Below are positions 38,636 to 48,271 of a stretch of DNA of 64,000 bases, piece after piece. A model generated the notes under the pieces. The model saw only the letters and a program-made list of their open reading frames with translations. It did no database searches and had not been told where the DNA came from. Both the position numbers and the translations under genes were made by a program. Each line of letters begins with the position of its first letter. Position 1 is the stretch's first letter. This stretch comes from a virus. The stretch covers positions 29,516 to 93,515 of the IMG/VR virus record IMGVR_UViG_3300032291_001823; one strand, 5' to 3'.

Positions 38636-39202
38636 ATGCCTACATTTATAAAAGCTGGTTTTTGGAAAGAACTTTGTAAACCATGTGATGGTTACAAAGA
38701 GTGGCTTAATTTAGATAACTTTGTAAAGGAAAGAGCTGTACCAAAACTCTACTCTGCAACTTTTTTTGATACCACCTTACAAACAAATGGTGGAGCAACT
38801 ATAGCTAATCAAGTGTTAATTAATTCAACACAAGGTGCTGATGGGTTTACATTAGGACCAGATAATAGAATTAATGTTACTAATCCAGGAATTTACTTTT
38901 TAAGTGTTGGTCTTCAACTTTCATTTACAGGTGGTGCGTCAAATTATAATGTAACTGTTTGGTATACTGTTGATGATGTAATTGTTCCTAATTCATCATT
39001 TACATTTACTACCACTGGAGCACAAAATGATCAGACACTCGCAAAAATAACAGATACAATAACATTGACTGGTGGACAATATCTTAAATTTTATTGGTGG
39101 TCACAAGCCACTGGTATGAGACTTTTACCAACTGCTGCAGGAACTAATCCAACAAGACCATTGTCTCCATCTGTGAATGTTTCCATATTTAATGTAGGAT
39201 AA
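38636..39202 (+). CDS. Short fibre with C1q/TNF-like head
   Basis: This 188-residue protein has an N-terminal adaptor of about 35 residues (M-P-T-F-I-K-x-G-x-W, then G-W/E-W-L-N-L-D). A jelly-roll domain of C1q/TNF type follows, with alternating strands from about residue 40 and an N-P-G-I-Y-F-L-S-V-G motif near residue 83. Such heads trimerise and bind ligands. The same adaptor opens the gene at 48577, so it is probably the virion attachment part. It follows a gap with a promoter-like site. Confidence 0.65.
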   Translation: MPTFIKAGFWKELCKPCDGYKEWLNLDNFVKERAVPKLYSATFFDTTLQTNGGATIANQVLINSTQGADGFTLGPDNRINVTNPGIYFLSVGLQLSFTGGASNYNVTVWYTVDDVIVPNSSFTFTTTGAQNDQTLAKITDTITLTGGQYLKFYWWSQATGMRLLPTAAGTNPTRPLSPSVNVSIFNVG

Positions 39203-39218
39203 TAAAATATTAATACCG

Positions 39219-41021
39219 ATGCCAAGTAAACAAATAGGATGGAGCAACGAATCTAATCTTTTATATACAATATCAAGTCAAATATCAAGACTTGCAGGTA
39301 TAATAGCTACTTCTGGAGGAGGTGGTGGTGGTACAATCACAGGTGGAGGTGCTTCTGGTCAAGTGACATTCTGGGATGCTGCAACAAACATTACAGGGTC
39401 TAATAACTTGTTTTGGGATGCAGCACAGAATAGACTTGGTATTGGCACTAATACACCTCAAACATCTGGTGAATTAGCAACAAGCGGAGCAAGGTTGAGA
39501 TTTAATCAAACTGTTGGTGGTTCAATATTTCACGGTATTGAATTTGCCACAAATGGCACAGTCTATTCTTCTTTGTTAGCCAATCAAAATACTGGCGAAG
39601 TAAGGTTATCTACTAACGAATCTTATTTCCCTACATTCTACGCAAGTGGTAGTGAGGGGATGAGGCTTACAACCAACAGAAATCTAATCATCCAAAACGG
39701 AGGTACATTCACCGATGACAACACTAATAGATTACAAGTTAGTGGATCAGGAAAATTTAGTTTAAATCAGAATACATCTACTCAATTAACAGTAAGTAAT
39801 ACTAATGTTAATGCTGCTGCAGCTAGTGAAGTTCAAGTTACAACTAATGGAGGAACTGGTGTTTTTGGAAAATATAGTACACTAGGAGTTCCAGTTAAAA
39901 TAATTACTGCAAGTAATACATATTTATATAATGGCGTAACTGCAGGTGACATAGCAATTTTAAACGATTTTGCTACTGGTACTATTAAATTTGCAACAGG
40001 TGGTGTATCTACTGCTCAAATGGTTTTGCATCAAACTGGTAACCTTTCACTAGGCTCAACTACTGATGATAACACTAATAGATTACAAGTTTTAGGAAAT
40101 GCTAAAATTACAGGAGACTTATCAATACTAGCTAACTCTAGTGGTAGTACTATATCATCATACAATGCCACTTCAAGTACCATATTTCTTGGTAATACAG
40201 CTAGTGGAACAGTGGCTTTTGAATTACAGACTGGAAGCACAAGAAGATTTAGAATTTTTGCAACAGCTACTTCCACTACATTTGAATCTTCCAACCAAAC
40301 TGGAGCTTTTATTTTTAATAAAGATGTTAGTGTATCTGGAAAAATTTCTGTATTATCAATTGTACCAACATCTGGTATATCAGTAGCTATAGAAAATGGT
40401 ACTGAATTTGTTTTTGGAAATGGTGGTCCCTCATCTGCATTTACAAGAATCTCTTTAAGTAGCACTTATACAATCGCAAGCGGTACTAATACTTCTAATG
40501 GTATAAGAGATTCTGCTGTTATAAATATATCAGGAACAGCAGTTGCTGATTACGTTAGCTTCAATGCTACTCCTACTATAAATGGATTAGGTGCAACAGG
40601 TACATATAAAGCTTTTCAGTGGACAAATAATACAGGCTGGGGACTTTATGGTTCTGGTACAGCTCCTAACTATCTTGGTGGTGATCTTGCTGTAGCAGGT
40701 GTATTGAGAGAAACTGTTACAACAAATCGTCAGACAGTATCTTATACATTAGTTTTAACAGACAGAGGAAAGCTTGTAGAAACAAACGTTGGAGCAGCAA
40801 ACACCATCACTGTTCCTCCAAATTCCTCTATAGCATTCCCTATTGGAACTAAAATTGATATTGCCCAATATGGTGCAGGTCAAACAACAATTGTTCCAGG
40901 AATAGGTGTAACAGTGAGAAGTGCAGGAGGAGCATTGAAACTTTCAGCTCAATATAGCGGTGCAACGATAGTAAAAATAGGAACAGACGAATGGTATTTG
41001 TTTGGTGACATAACAGTTTAA
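39219..41021 (+). CDS. Tail fibre protein
   Basis: This 600-residue fibre starts with the adaptor M-P-S-K-Q-I-G-W-S-x-E-S-N-L-L, shared with the tiny protein at 46476, then a Gly-rich hinge. A long Ser/Thr/Gly/Asn beta region repeats D-D-N-T-N-R-L-Q-V three times or so. The last 95 residues form a different, compact beta domain (from about T-V-T-T-N-R-Q-T-V) that looks like a receptor-facing tip. It is 2 bases from the following spike gene. Confidence 0.75.
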   Translation: MPSKQIGWSNESNLLYTISSQISRLAGIIATSGGGGGGTITGGGASGQVTFWDAATNITGSNNLFWDAAQNRLGIGTNTPQTSGELATSGARLRFNQTVGGSIFHGIEFATNGTVYSSLLANQNTGEVRLSTNESYFPTFYASGSEGMRLTTNRNLIIQNGGTFTDDNTNRLQVSGSGKFSLNQNTSTQLTVSNTNVNAAAASEVQVTTNGGTGVFGKYSTLGVPVKIITASNTYLYNGVTAGDIAILNDFATGTIKFATGGVSTAQMVLHQTGNLSLGSTTDDNTNRLQVLGNAKITGDLSILANSSGSTISSYNATSSTIFLGNTASGTVAFELQTGSTRRFRIFATATSTTFESSNQTGAFIFNKDVSVSGKISVLSIVPTSGISVAIENGTEFVFGNGGPSSAFTRISLSSTYTIASGTNTSNGIRDSAVINISGTAVADYVSFNATPTINGLGATGTYKAFQWTNNTGWGLYGSGTAPNYLGGDLAVAGVLRETVTTNRQTVSYTLVLTDRGKLVETNVGAANTITVPPNSSIAFPIGTKIDIAQYGAGQTTIVPGIGVTVRSAGGALKLSAQYSGATIVKIGTDEWYLFGDITV

Positions 41022-41023
41022 GC

Positions 41024-44000
41024 ATGAGTTTATATATAGGCATATTAGCATCACAAGGTTCAGGAGGAGCTCTATTGGATTCCTATGGAGGAGCTGCTGC
41101 AGCGTTTTCGTTAAGAAAACTAAGTTCTACATATGGAGGAGCAGCTGTAAGGGTGAGAAGAAGCCTAGACAATACAGAACAAGATATTCAATTTGCAGGA
41201 GGACAATTAGACCAAGCAGCTCTACAAGCATTTGTTGGATATGAGAACTTGTTGACATATTCAGAACAATTTGAGAATGTTGCTTGGAATAAAGTCCAGT
41301 CAACGGTAACTCCTAATGCTGGAGCTGATCCTCTTGGTGGAAATAACGCAGAGAGATGGTTAAGTAATGTTGGTGCAACAGGTCATAACTTAAACCAATC
41401 TAGGTCTTTGACTGTAGGCCAATCGTACACAATTTCCATTTGGGTCAGGTCAAACACAGGCGTAGATCAGTCATTTGGACTTTTTGGTTGTGATAGTATA
41501 GGTAGTCCTACTCTAACAGCGACAACTTCATGGCAAAGATTTACTTTTTCATTTGTTGCTAATACAAGTACAAATCATGGCTTACTTAGACCACCTAGTT
41601 TAGCAGCTAACGACCTCCTTGTCTTTGGCGCCCAAATCAACCAAGGCATCACAGCACAACCCTATCAAGTAACCACATCCACAGCAAACACAGCAAATGG
41701 ATTTGTAACCAAGTGGTATACACAGGATAGCAACTGGGAAAACCTACTGATTAACAGTAACAATTTTGCGGCTTGGACTCCTCAAGATGTTTCTGTCACA
41801 GCTAATGCAGCTGTTTCTCCATTTGGTCTTACGGATGCTAGTAAAATAACAGCCAACGCAAATGTGAACCCTCACGTTGTGTATACTTTTACGCCAGCAT
41901 CTATGGCTAGTACAAACATTAGAAGTGTTTATGCAAAAGCAGATGGTTACAATTTTATTTGTATAGGTAGTGGTATCACTACAAATCAGCAGTACTTTGA
42001 CCTAGCTAACGGAACTCTTGGTACAAGGTCTGGAGCTAATATAGTATCTGCCTCGATTCAAAACGTGGGAAATGGATGGTATAGGTGTTCTGTGATATTT
42101 AACGTTGTGGCAAATATTACAATTTGCGTGTCTAACGCTAATGGATCTTTATATTTTGCTGGAGATGGTACAAGCGGAATACTTTTATATGGAGCTCAAA
42201 TCTCAAACGGTACATGGCTTCAGCCGTATCAAGCCACAACAACAACACAAATCTTAAGAAGAGATGCATCACAAGCCACTGCTGCTTCACAGCCTAGGAT
42301 TGTAAATGCAGGTGTGATAGAGAGGGAGAATGGGAAACCTTCAATAAGGTTTGATGGTATTGACGACAATCTATTAAATGCAAATACAATACCAACGACT
42401 ACATCGTTGTCATTATTTGCGACGTTTAGAAAGATATCTCACGTAAACAATGCTGGCATATTCAGCCTTAGACCATCTTTGGTATCTCCAAACGACAAAG
42501 ATTGGGCATCTTCAAATGGTCGCTCGTTTAGTGCAGGAGTAGTACCAAATGGTTTTAATTTTATAGCGCATTACATCTTTTCTGGGTCTGATGGTTTTTC
42601 AGACCCCATAGACATTAAGCCTAATATCACTCTTGGATCTCTTGTCAGTACAAGCATATTTGAGACTGGTGGTTTGGCGAGTGTTTACACTAACGGTTCA
42701 GTTCTATTGACTGATACCTACAATGGAACACCAACGGCCCCAACTGGTCTTGTAATCGGTGCTAGGTACGATTCTGGCGTAAATCAGTTTGGAAATGTGT
42801 CAATACCTGACCTTATACTATATCCAACAAACCTTTTACCGTCTAGACTAGCTATTGAGTCAAACGTTGGTTCATACTACCAAACCCAATGGATAGGAAC
42901 CCAACAAGCCTTATTGGACCAGTTCGGGGGAAGTGCAGCAGCATTCTCATTAAGAAACCTATCATCCTCATACAGAGGACCATTAGTAAGAGTAAGAAGA
43001 AGTAATGACAACGCAGAGACAGATATAGGTGGAACATTCAGTGGAGACCTTGATGTTAATTCATTGTTGGCATTTACAGGTGGGCAGAATTTGGCTACTC
43101 AATCCGAGAATTTTGTGTCTGGCAATTGGAGTAAAACAGCTTTAACTGCTACATCGAATGCAACTATAGATCCTAATGGCTCTCTAACGGCTAATAAACT
43201 TACTGAAACAGCTGTAAATAGTGTACACAGAGCTGATCAGAACTTGACTTTAGACTTGTCAACCAATCAATGTACTGTATCTTTTTATGCAAAAGCAGCT
43301 GAAAGAAGGTATATAAACGCATCTATTGTATTTACAACTGGCGCTTTTGATGCATTTGGTATTGTTGTTGACCTTGTTACTGGAGCTATTATAACAAGCT
43401 ATACTACAGGACTATCAATCTTATCAAACACCACGTCTACAAATGTAGGAAACGGTTGGTGGAGAATTTCCTATACTGGAACAAATAGAAAAAGCGGCTC
43501 TAACTTATTTTCATTTTTTGTCGGAGAAAGCGCATCGAATTACTCCTATCTTGGTGTGGTAGGTTCTGGTGTATATTTATGGGGAGCACAAATAACTTCA
43601 GGAACCGTTCTTCAACCCTACGTCCCAACAACATCTCCAGCTATTAATGGCGCTAACGCATTTGTAACTAAATGGTATGACCAGAGTGGAATAGGGGATA
43701 ATCTTGTTCTACAGAGTGAGACATTTGGTAATGCTAGCTGGCAAAAATTTTTTACAACCGCATCAGACAACACAACAACAGCTCCAGATAATACAATAAC
43801 AGCTGACACATTATTCGAAACCAATGGTAATGGTCAACACTCATTGTATCAGACCAATGCATATGGTAGTGGTGTTTATACATATTCTACATATTTAAAA
43901 TATTTCAATAGGAAATATGTTTTGCTATCTTTGACTGATGCTGTAGCTAATGGTGCTGGTGTTGTACTAGACTTAGAAACGGCATCTTTTATTGGGAATA

Positions 44001-45655
44001 GTAGCGTTGGGTCTGGATATTCTGTTTTATCCTACTCAATAACTAACGCCTTAAACGGATGGTATAGATATTCTGTAACAGTTTCTACAACTGGAATACC
44101 TGTTCCAACTTTATTCTTAAGGGATAGTAATACATTAGCATGGAATAACTCTTACACTGGAAATGCTTCTATTGGTGTTTACGTCTGGGGTGCTCAATCA
44201 TCAGTTGGCTCAGAACTCCTACGCTATCAACCCACCACAACAGCTATTGCCCCTAAAAGGGATGCTATACAAACAACAGCTGCCAGTCAACCAAGGATAG
44301 TGAATGCTGGAAGTGTTGAGAGTGAGAATGGTAAGCCAGCTTTGTTCTGGACAGATGGAACTGGAATGAGGCTTGTGTCTTCGTTTAGTCCAATAGCTTC
44401 TCCACAGTCATTCTTTGCTGTAAGTAAGCTTGCTGCTGTATCAGGCATTCTTGCTGCTACTGTATTTGACAGTTATGATCCTGTTCAAAATGTTTATTAC
44501 TTTACAGGCATTACGGAGCCTCCGAATAATAGGTTTATTTATGCTGCTATCAATACTATTAGTGTAAACCAAGAACTAATACCAACACAAGATCTTACAT
44601 CTATAATACGAGACACCACTTCGTATGTTTATAATAATGGGGTTCTTGCTGGGTCTGGAACTTTACCATCTGGAACGCTTAGCGGTCTTTCTATAGGAAA
44701 TTTAAGAGGTAATCCAAATCCTTTCATTAATAACTACGACTGGTTTGGTAGTATTCAAGAACTAACTGTCTACCCAACTAACCAACCACTTAGAACATCT
44801 GTTCAATCCAACATCAACACCTACTACCAAATCTACTGGCAAGGAAATGGAACAGCATTGCTTGATTCCTTCTCTGGAGCATCAGCAGCTTATTCTTTGC
44901 GTAACTTGAGCTCTGCTTATACAGGACCTTTGATTAGGGTGAGGAGAAGTAATGATAACGCAGAAAGAGACATCTATGGTACCTTCAGAGGTGATCTTGA
45001 TCTTGCTGCTTTGACATCATTTGTAGGGGCAAACAGTGGATTTGTCACCACATGGTACGATCAGAGTGGTAGTGGTAGACATGCCACACAGGCAACAGCT
45101 GCTTCACAACCACGTATTGTTAATGCTGGGGCTGTGGATACAGAGAATGGAAAGCCAACAATGGTGTTTGACGGATCTAACGACTTCTTTACATATACAC
45201 CAGTAACCATAGCAGATATAGACTATTCTGTTTTTGCCGTTAGTAAGAGAAGTGCAAGTGGAGTAGCAGGATTTATGATTGGAAGTAACACAGAGGTTGG
45301 TTCACTATTTGGTCAGTTTACTGATAATAATACATATATTCAAACCCTTGGAACTACAGATAGATATTATCAATACTCAGACACACTCAACGACATAAGA
45401 ATAGCTACTGCTATAACAACTCAATCTTCTGGAATATATTGTAAAAACGGAGTGGCTATATCACAAAGTGCAACTGGTACGTTTCCGACATCAGCAACGA
45501 CTTTCACATCTATTGGTTCTTACCAAGGTCTTGGCGGAGGTCCGCTTGTATACTCAAATGCAGATATTTCTGAAGTTATATTGTTTAATACAAACCAAAG
45601 TGCATCTAGGTCTGGAGTTGAATCTAACATAAACAACTATTATAAAATATACTAA
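41024..45655 (+). CDS. Multidomain tail spike with three lectin-like module sets
   Basis: This 1,543-residue protein contains three copies of a module starting L-L-D-x-x-x-G-A/S-A-A, then S-L-R-x-L-S-S and V-R-R-S (about residues 16, 630 and 1277). It resembles domains of the arabinofuranosidase/concanavalin type. After the first two copies come pairs of carbohydrate-binding-like modules with N-L-x-x-x-S-x-x-F. Each set contains Q-P-R-I-V-N-A-G and a LamG-like jelly roll ending N-x-Y-Y. No catalytic residues could be assigned, so binding of surface sugar is more certain than hydrolysis. Confidence 0.75.
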   Translation: MSLYIGILASQGSGGALLDSYGGAAAAFSLRKLSSTYGGAAVRVRRSLDNTEQDIQFAGGQLDQAALQAFVGYENLLTYSEQFENVAWNKVQSTVTPNAGADPLGGNNAERWLSNVGATGHNLNQSRSLTVGQSYTISIWVRSNTGVDQSFGLFGCDSIGSPTLTATTSWQRFTFSFVANTSTNHGLLRPPSLAANDLLVFGAQINQGITAQPYQVTTSTANTANGFVTKWYTQDSNWENLLINSNNFAAWTPQDVSVTANAAVSPFGLTDASKITANANVNPHVVYTFTPASMASTNIRSVYAKADGYNFICIGSGITTNQQYFDLANGTLGTRSGANIVSASIQNVGNGWYRCSVIFNVVANITICVSNANGSLYFAGDGTSGILLYGAQISNGTWLQPYQATTTTQILRRDASQATAASQPRIVNAGVIERENGKPSIRFDGIDDNLLNANTIPTTTSLSLFATFRKISHVNNAGIFSLRPSLVSPNDKDWASSNGRSFSAGVVPNGFNFIAHYIFSGSDGFSDPIDIKPNITLGSLVSTSIFETGGLASVYTNGSVLLTDTYNGTPTAPTGLVIGARYDSGVNQFGNVSIPDLILYPTNLLPSRLAIESNVGSYYQTQWIGTQQALLDQFGGSAAAFSLRNLSSSYRGPLVRVRRSNDNAETDIGGTFSGDLDVNSLLAFTGGQNLATQSENFVSGNWSKTALTATSNATIDPNGSLTANKLTETAVNSVHRADQNLTLDLSTNQCTVSFYAKAAERRYINASIVFTTGAFDAFGIVVDLVTGAIITSYTTGLSILSNTTSTNVGNGWWRISYTGTNRKSGSNLFSFFVGESASNYSYLGVVGSGVYLWGAQITSGTVLQPYVPTTSPAINGANAFVTKWYDQSGIGDNLVLQSETFGNASWQKFFTTASDNTTTAPDNTITADTLFETNGNGQHSLYQTNAYGSGVYTYSTYLKYFNRKYVLLSLTDAVANGAGVVLDLETASFIGNSSVGSGYSVLSYSITNALNGWYRYSVTVSTTGIPVPTLFLRDSNTLAWNNSYTGNASIGVYVWGAQSSVGSELLRYQPTTTAIAPKRDAIQTTAASQPRIVNAGSVESENGKPALFWTDGTGMRLVSSFSPIASPQSFFAVSKLAAVSGILAATVFDSYDPVQNVYYFTGITEPPNNRFIYAAINTISVNQELIPTQDLTSIIRDTTSYVYNNGVLAGSGTLPSGTLSGLSIGNLRGNPNPFINNYDWFGSIQELTVYPTNQPLRTSVQSNINTYYQIYWQGNGTALLDSFSGASAAYSLRNLSSAYTGPLIRVRRSNDNAERDIYGTFRGDLDLAALTSFVGANSGFVTTWYDQSGSGRHATQATAASQPRIVNAGAVDTENGKPTMVFDGSNDFFTYTPVTIADIDYSVFAVSKRSASGVAGFMIGSNTEVGSLFGQFTDNNTYIQTLGTTDRYYQYSDTLNDIRIATAITTQSSGIYCKNGVAISQSATGTFPTSATTFTSIGSYQGLGGGPLVYSNADISEVILFNTNQSASRSGVESNINNYYKIY
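41069..45030 (+). repeat. Three repeated module starts in the tail spike
   Basis: The coding units at about 41069-41240, 42908-43085 and 44852-45030 encode the same 55-60 residue block. The second and third are closer to each other (S-N-D-N-A-E and G-D-L-D) than to the first. This suggests growth of the protein by stepwise duplication. Confidence 0.75.
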
Positions 45656-45656
45656 T

Positions 45657-45935
45657 ATGCTTTATTTAATCTATGCCAATGAGCAGGATGCCATTGACAG
45701 AAGCCAACAGATAGCTGTAGAACAGGGATGTACAGGTGATGTAACCTCCTATTGGTTTAGCTGGATACAACATCCAACAAATGGCGAAGGAGCTTTACAA
45801 GTTCCTGAAGACCAAACCAGTGTTCTTACAGAAGGAGAAATAGCATCCCTACAGAATCAGCAATACATGGATGACAATGGTTGGTTTCCTCCAGCCCCTG
45901 CTCCATTGATAGAAGATGCAGAAATAGTTAACTAA
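45657..45935 (+). CDS. Hypothetical protein, fibre-linked
   Basis: This 92-residue acidic protein (E, D, Q rich) has no membrane segment and no recognised motif. It starts one base after the spike stop, so it is translationally linked. It could be a fibre chaperone or small tail accessory; nothing in the sequence decides this. Confidence 0.6.
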   Translation: MLYLIYANEQDAIDRSQQIAVEQGCTGDVTSYWFSWIQHPTNGEGALQVPEDQTSVLTEGEIASLQNQQYMDDNGWFPPAPAPLIEDAEIVN

Positions 45936-45954
45936 CAAATAAAAAACAAATAAA

Positions 45955-46236
45955 ATGGTAAACATTCAAGACGTTCCTGTATGGATATCAGGACAAGTTA
46001 AAACTGCAAAGGTTCTTAACCTCACAGCTTATGACAACCTTTCCACTTCAGCTAATTTTTATTATGAGCTTAGGGAAGAAAGTGTTGTTCAAGAAGGTGA
46101 CATTGTAATTAGCGGAAGTGTTGTTGCTAGTGGAAACCTTTCAATGACTGATGAAGAATATCAAGCATGGGATGATTCTAATGATGGAGCTTATGCTTGG
46201 GCAGCAGGTAAGTTAAATGTCGTTATTATTCCTTAA
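45955..46236 (+). CDS. Hypothetical small virion-region protein
   Basis: This 93-residue acidic protein has a beta-strand pattern and a W-D-D-S-N-D-G-A-Y-A-W segment near residue 72. The gene is preceded by an A-rich leader typical of this phage. No family was recognised. Confidence 0.6.
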   Translation: MVNIQDVPVWISGQVKTAKVLNLTAYDNLSTSANFYYELREESVVQEGDIVISGSVVASGNLSMTDEEYQAWDDSNDGAYAWAAGKLNVVIIP

Positions 46237-46256
46237 TTTTGTAAAAAATCAATAGT

Positions 46257-46439
46257 ATGAACCAACAAATGACAGAAAAGCAAGCACTTGAGGTTGTTAA
46301 AGTTATTCTTGACCTTGCAAGTGAAAAGGGACTTTTTAAGACACTTAATGATTCTATGGCAGCAATCGCAGCGTTTAACACGTTGAGTGAAGCTGTTCTG
46401 AAAGAAGAAGAACAAGTTAAAAAGGGTGGTGCTAAATAA
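46257..46439 (+). CDS. Hypothetical small helical protein (60 aa)
   Basis: The 60-residue product is predicted helical throughout, with an acidic/basic C terminus ending V-K-K-G-G-A-K. The stop codon lies in the loop of a hairpin (46421-46450). No function can be assigned. Confidence 0.55.
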   Translation: MNQQMTEKQALEVVKVILDLASEKGLFKTLNDSMAAIAAFNTLSEAVLKEEEQVKKGGAK

Positions 46440-46450
46440 GCACCCCCTTT
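46421..46450 (+). terminator. Hairpin over the stop codon, possible terminator
   Basis: AAAGGG-T-GGTGC pairs with GCACCCCCTTT, giving 11 base pairs with one bulged T around the loop TAAATAA. The T tract after it is short, so termination may be partial. Confidence 0.4.
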
Positions 46451-46475
46451 ATTCCCCACAAACAAATTTTAAATC

Positions 46476-46610
46476 ATGACATCGAAACAAATAGGATGGA
46501 GCCAGGAGTCAAACCTTTTGTGGGAAATCTCTAAGAAGCTGGAGAATCTTATACGTATTGCTGGTAGTTCACAAACTACAACAAGTACAACCACTACAGC
46601 GGCTCCTTAA
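46476..46610 (+). CDS. Adaptor-only mini-protein with Thr tail (44 aa)
   Basis: The 44 residues begin M-T-S-K-Q-I-G-W-S-Q-E-S-N-L-L, nearly the adaptor of the fibre at 39219. A short helix follows, and the protein ends T-T-T-S-T-T-T-T-A-A-P. It has the attachment part but no fibre. It lies immediately upstream of a glycosyltransferase gene. Confidence 0.65.
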   Translation: MTSKQIGWSQESNLLWEISKKLENLIRIAGSSQTTTSTTTTAAP

Positions 46611-46636
46611 TAATGGACATTTTTTAAAACCTACAT

Positions 46637-47656
46637 ATGGGCAAATCCCTTAAGATCGTTTGTGTTCAGCCTGATGACGACTACTATTTTTGGCAAGTTA
46701 ATGTCTGGTTGGAAAGTTTAAGACTAATTGATAAGAGTGATAAGGCAATTGTTCTCATCTTCACTCCTAACTTTAGAGAACAAAACATGAAATGGAAAGA
46801 GCTTGAGGCTGTATATCCTGAAGCTGAATTTGCATATTATAAGGATGAGGACAATATAAGCAAGACCTTTGGCATCTATATTCCTGTATTGCGTCCATAT
46901 ACATTGATGAAATATTTCAATGAACATCCAGAAATGGTAAATCATGCAATCTTCTATTGTGACTGTGACATTGTATTTACAGACAAATTTAACATAGATG
47001 ATTATATTGATGACGATGTTTGTTATGTTTCAGACACAAACAGCTACATAAATGCTTCTTATTTTGACAGTAAGGTGAATGATGTGAAGCCTGAAATGTT
47101 GGAGAAATATAAGAAAGCAGATATATTATCTGAAGTGACAAGCCTTGTTGGAATAACAAGGGAGATATGTGAGAAAAATAATAACCACTCTGGAGGAGCC
47201 CAATATCTCCTAAAGAATGTAGGAGGAAGTTTTTGGGATAAGGTTATAACAGATTGCCTAGTGATAAGATCTTATTTGATGAATGTCAATAGGCAGTTCT
47301 TTGAAAATGAAAATAAAGGATATCAAAGTTGGTGTGCTGATATGTGGGCAGTGTTATGGAACCTTTGGTTGAGAGAAAAAGAAGTGAAGGTGATTCCTGA
47401 ATTAGATTTTGCTTGGAGTTCTGATCCAATAGAAAAATTGGATAATATAGGAATCCTTCATAATGCTGGAATAGTGGGAAACAGTCAAGGAACTGCTCCT
47501 ACGTTCTATAAAGGACTCTATCATAATGGAAAGAATCCATTTGACGATCCTCACTTACAAACAGTTTTGAACAGCGAAGAAAGTAAAAAACTTTGCAATC
47601 ACTACTACCTAACTAGAATGTTTGACGTTAAACAGAAATATAATTTACAATATTAA
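46637..47656 (+). CDS. Glycosyltransferase-like protein in the virion block
   Basis: This 339-residue protein has an N-terminal Rossmann-like half. A Y-C-D-C-D-I-V-F segment near residue 116 matches a D-x-D nucleotide-sugar and metal-binding site. The C-terminal half is Trp-rich (W-C-A-D-M-W-A-V-L-W) with an H-N-A-G motif near residue 277, as in GT-A family enzymes. It stands alone on the plus strand between two tiny Thr-tailed proteins, away from the glycosyltransferase cluster at 52-54 kb. This suggests it modifies virion proteins. The sugar and acceptor are unknown. Confidence 0.7.
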   Translation: MGKSLKIVCVQPDDDYYFWQVNVWLESLRLIDKSDKAIVLIFTPNFREQNMKWKELEAVYPEAEFAYYKDEDNISKTFGIYIPVLRPYTLMKYFNEHPEMVNHAIFYCDCDIVFTDKFNIDDYIDDDVCYVSDTNSYINASYFDSKVNDVKPEMLEKYKKADILSEVTSLVGITREICEKNNNHSGGAQYLLKNVGGSFWDKVITDCLVIRSYLMNVNRQFFENENKGYQSWCADMWAVLWNLWLREKEVKVIPELDFAWSSDPIEKLDNIGILHNAGIVGNSQGTAPTFYKGLYHNGKNPFDDPHLQTVLNSEESKKLCNHYYLTRMFDVKQKYNLQY

Positions 47657-47667
47657 ATTGAAACAAA

Positions 47668-47844
47668 ATGGGAAATGATCGTAAAGATTTGAAAGCGTAT
47701 GTACGCTTTGATGGCAGCGGACGTGTAGTTCCTGGCAGCCTGGTCCTTAGAAAGAAAATGCCTAAAGTTGGAAAATGGATGGAAGTACAAGCTTATGAGT
47801 GTTGTGTATACACCACTACTACCACTACCACTATTGCTCCTTAA
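47668..47844 (+). CDS. Small protein with Thr tail (58 aa)
   Basis: This 58-residue product has a basic beta-rich core (Y-V-R-F-D-G-S-G-R near residue 11, K-V-G-K-W-M-E near 34), a C-C pair, then seven threonines and I-A-P. The tail matches those of other genes here. It follows the glycosyltransferase gene by 11 bases. The sequence pattern and spacing support a real gene. Confidence 0.65.
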   Translation: MGNDRKDLKAYVRFDGSGRVVPGSLVLRKKMPKVGKWMEVQAYECCVYTTTTTTTIAP

Positions 47845-47863
47845 TAACCAACAAATATAATTT

Positions 47864-48271
47864 ATGGCAAAGTCTCTTTTTCCTGAGGAAATGATAAAGT
47901 CTTCTGACATGTCATTGGAAGGAATTGCAAGCAAGCTCACATATTTTCATGAGCAGCTTCATCTCTTACATTGGCAAACAAACAGCTATGCGGAACATCA
48001 AGCTCTTGGAGGATTGTACGATTATGTACATGATTTCAAAGATGGTGTTATAGAAAAGCTTATGGGTTATATGAACAAACGACCTACAAGTGTAAAGATG
48101 GAACAATTGTCACCATCAGCAACACCTTCGTCAGTTGTTTCTGAGCTCCTTTCTTTTTCTTCAAGTCTTAAGAGCTATGCAGAGGGTAATGGTTTTCATG
48201 ACATTTCTAATTTGGCAGATGCTTTGTCTGGCGAAGCAGCTAAAACACGTTATCTATTAACACTTAGCTAA
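47864..48271 (+). CDS. Dps/ferritin-like helical protein
   Basis: This 135-residue helical protein contains L-H-L-L-H-W-Q-T near residue 33 and H-Q-A-L-G-G-L-Y-D-Y-V near residue 45. That pattern recalls the first helices of Dps-type four-helix proteins, and resembles phage proteins of the DUF5856 type. Whether it binds iron is unclear, since a full ferroxidase set is not visible. Position among virion genes suggests a structural or packaged protein. It overlaps the next start by one base. Confidence 0.55.
   Translation: MAKSLFPEEMIKSSDMSLEGIASKLTYFHEQLHLLHWQTNSYAEHQALGGLYDYVHDFKDGVIEKLMGYMNKRPTSVKMEQLSPSATPSSVVSELLSFSSSLKSYAEGNGFHDISNLADALSGEAAKTRYLLTLS

Noticed and set aside
41024-45655. 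Possible variable region of a diversity-generating retroelement in the spike
   Set aside because: No reverse transcriptase gene and no template-like repeat were seen in the window; the internal repeats are long, diverged module duplications.
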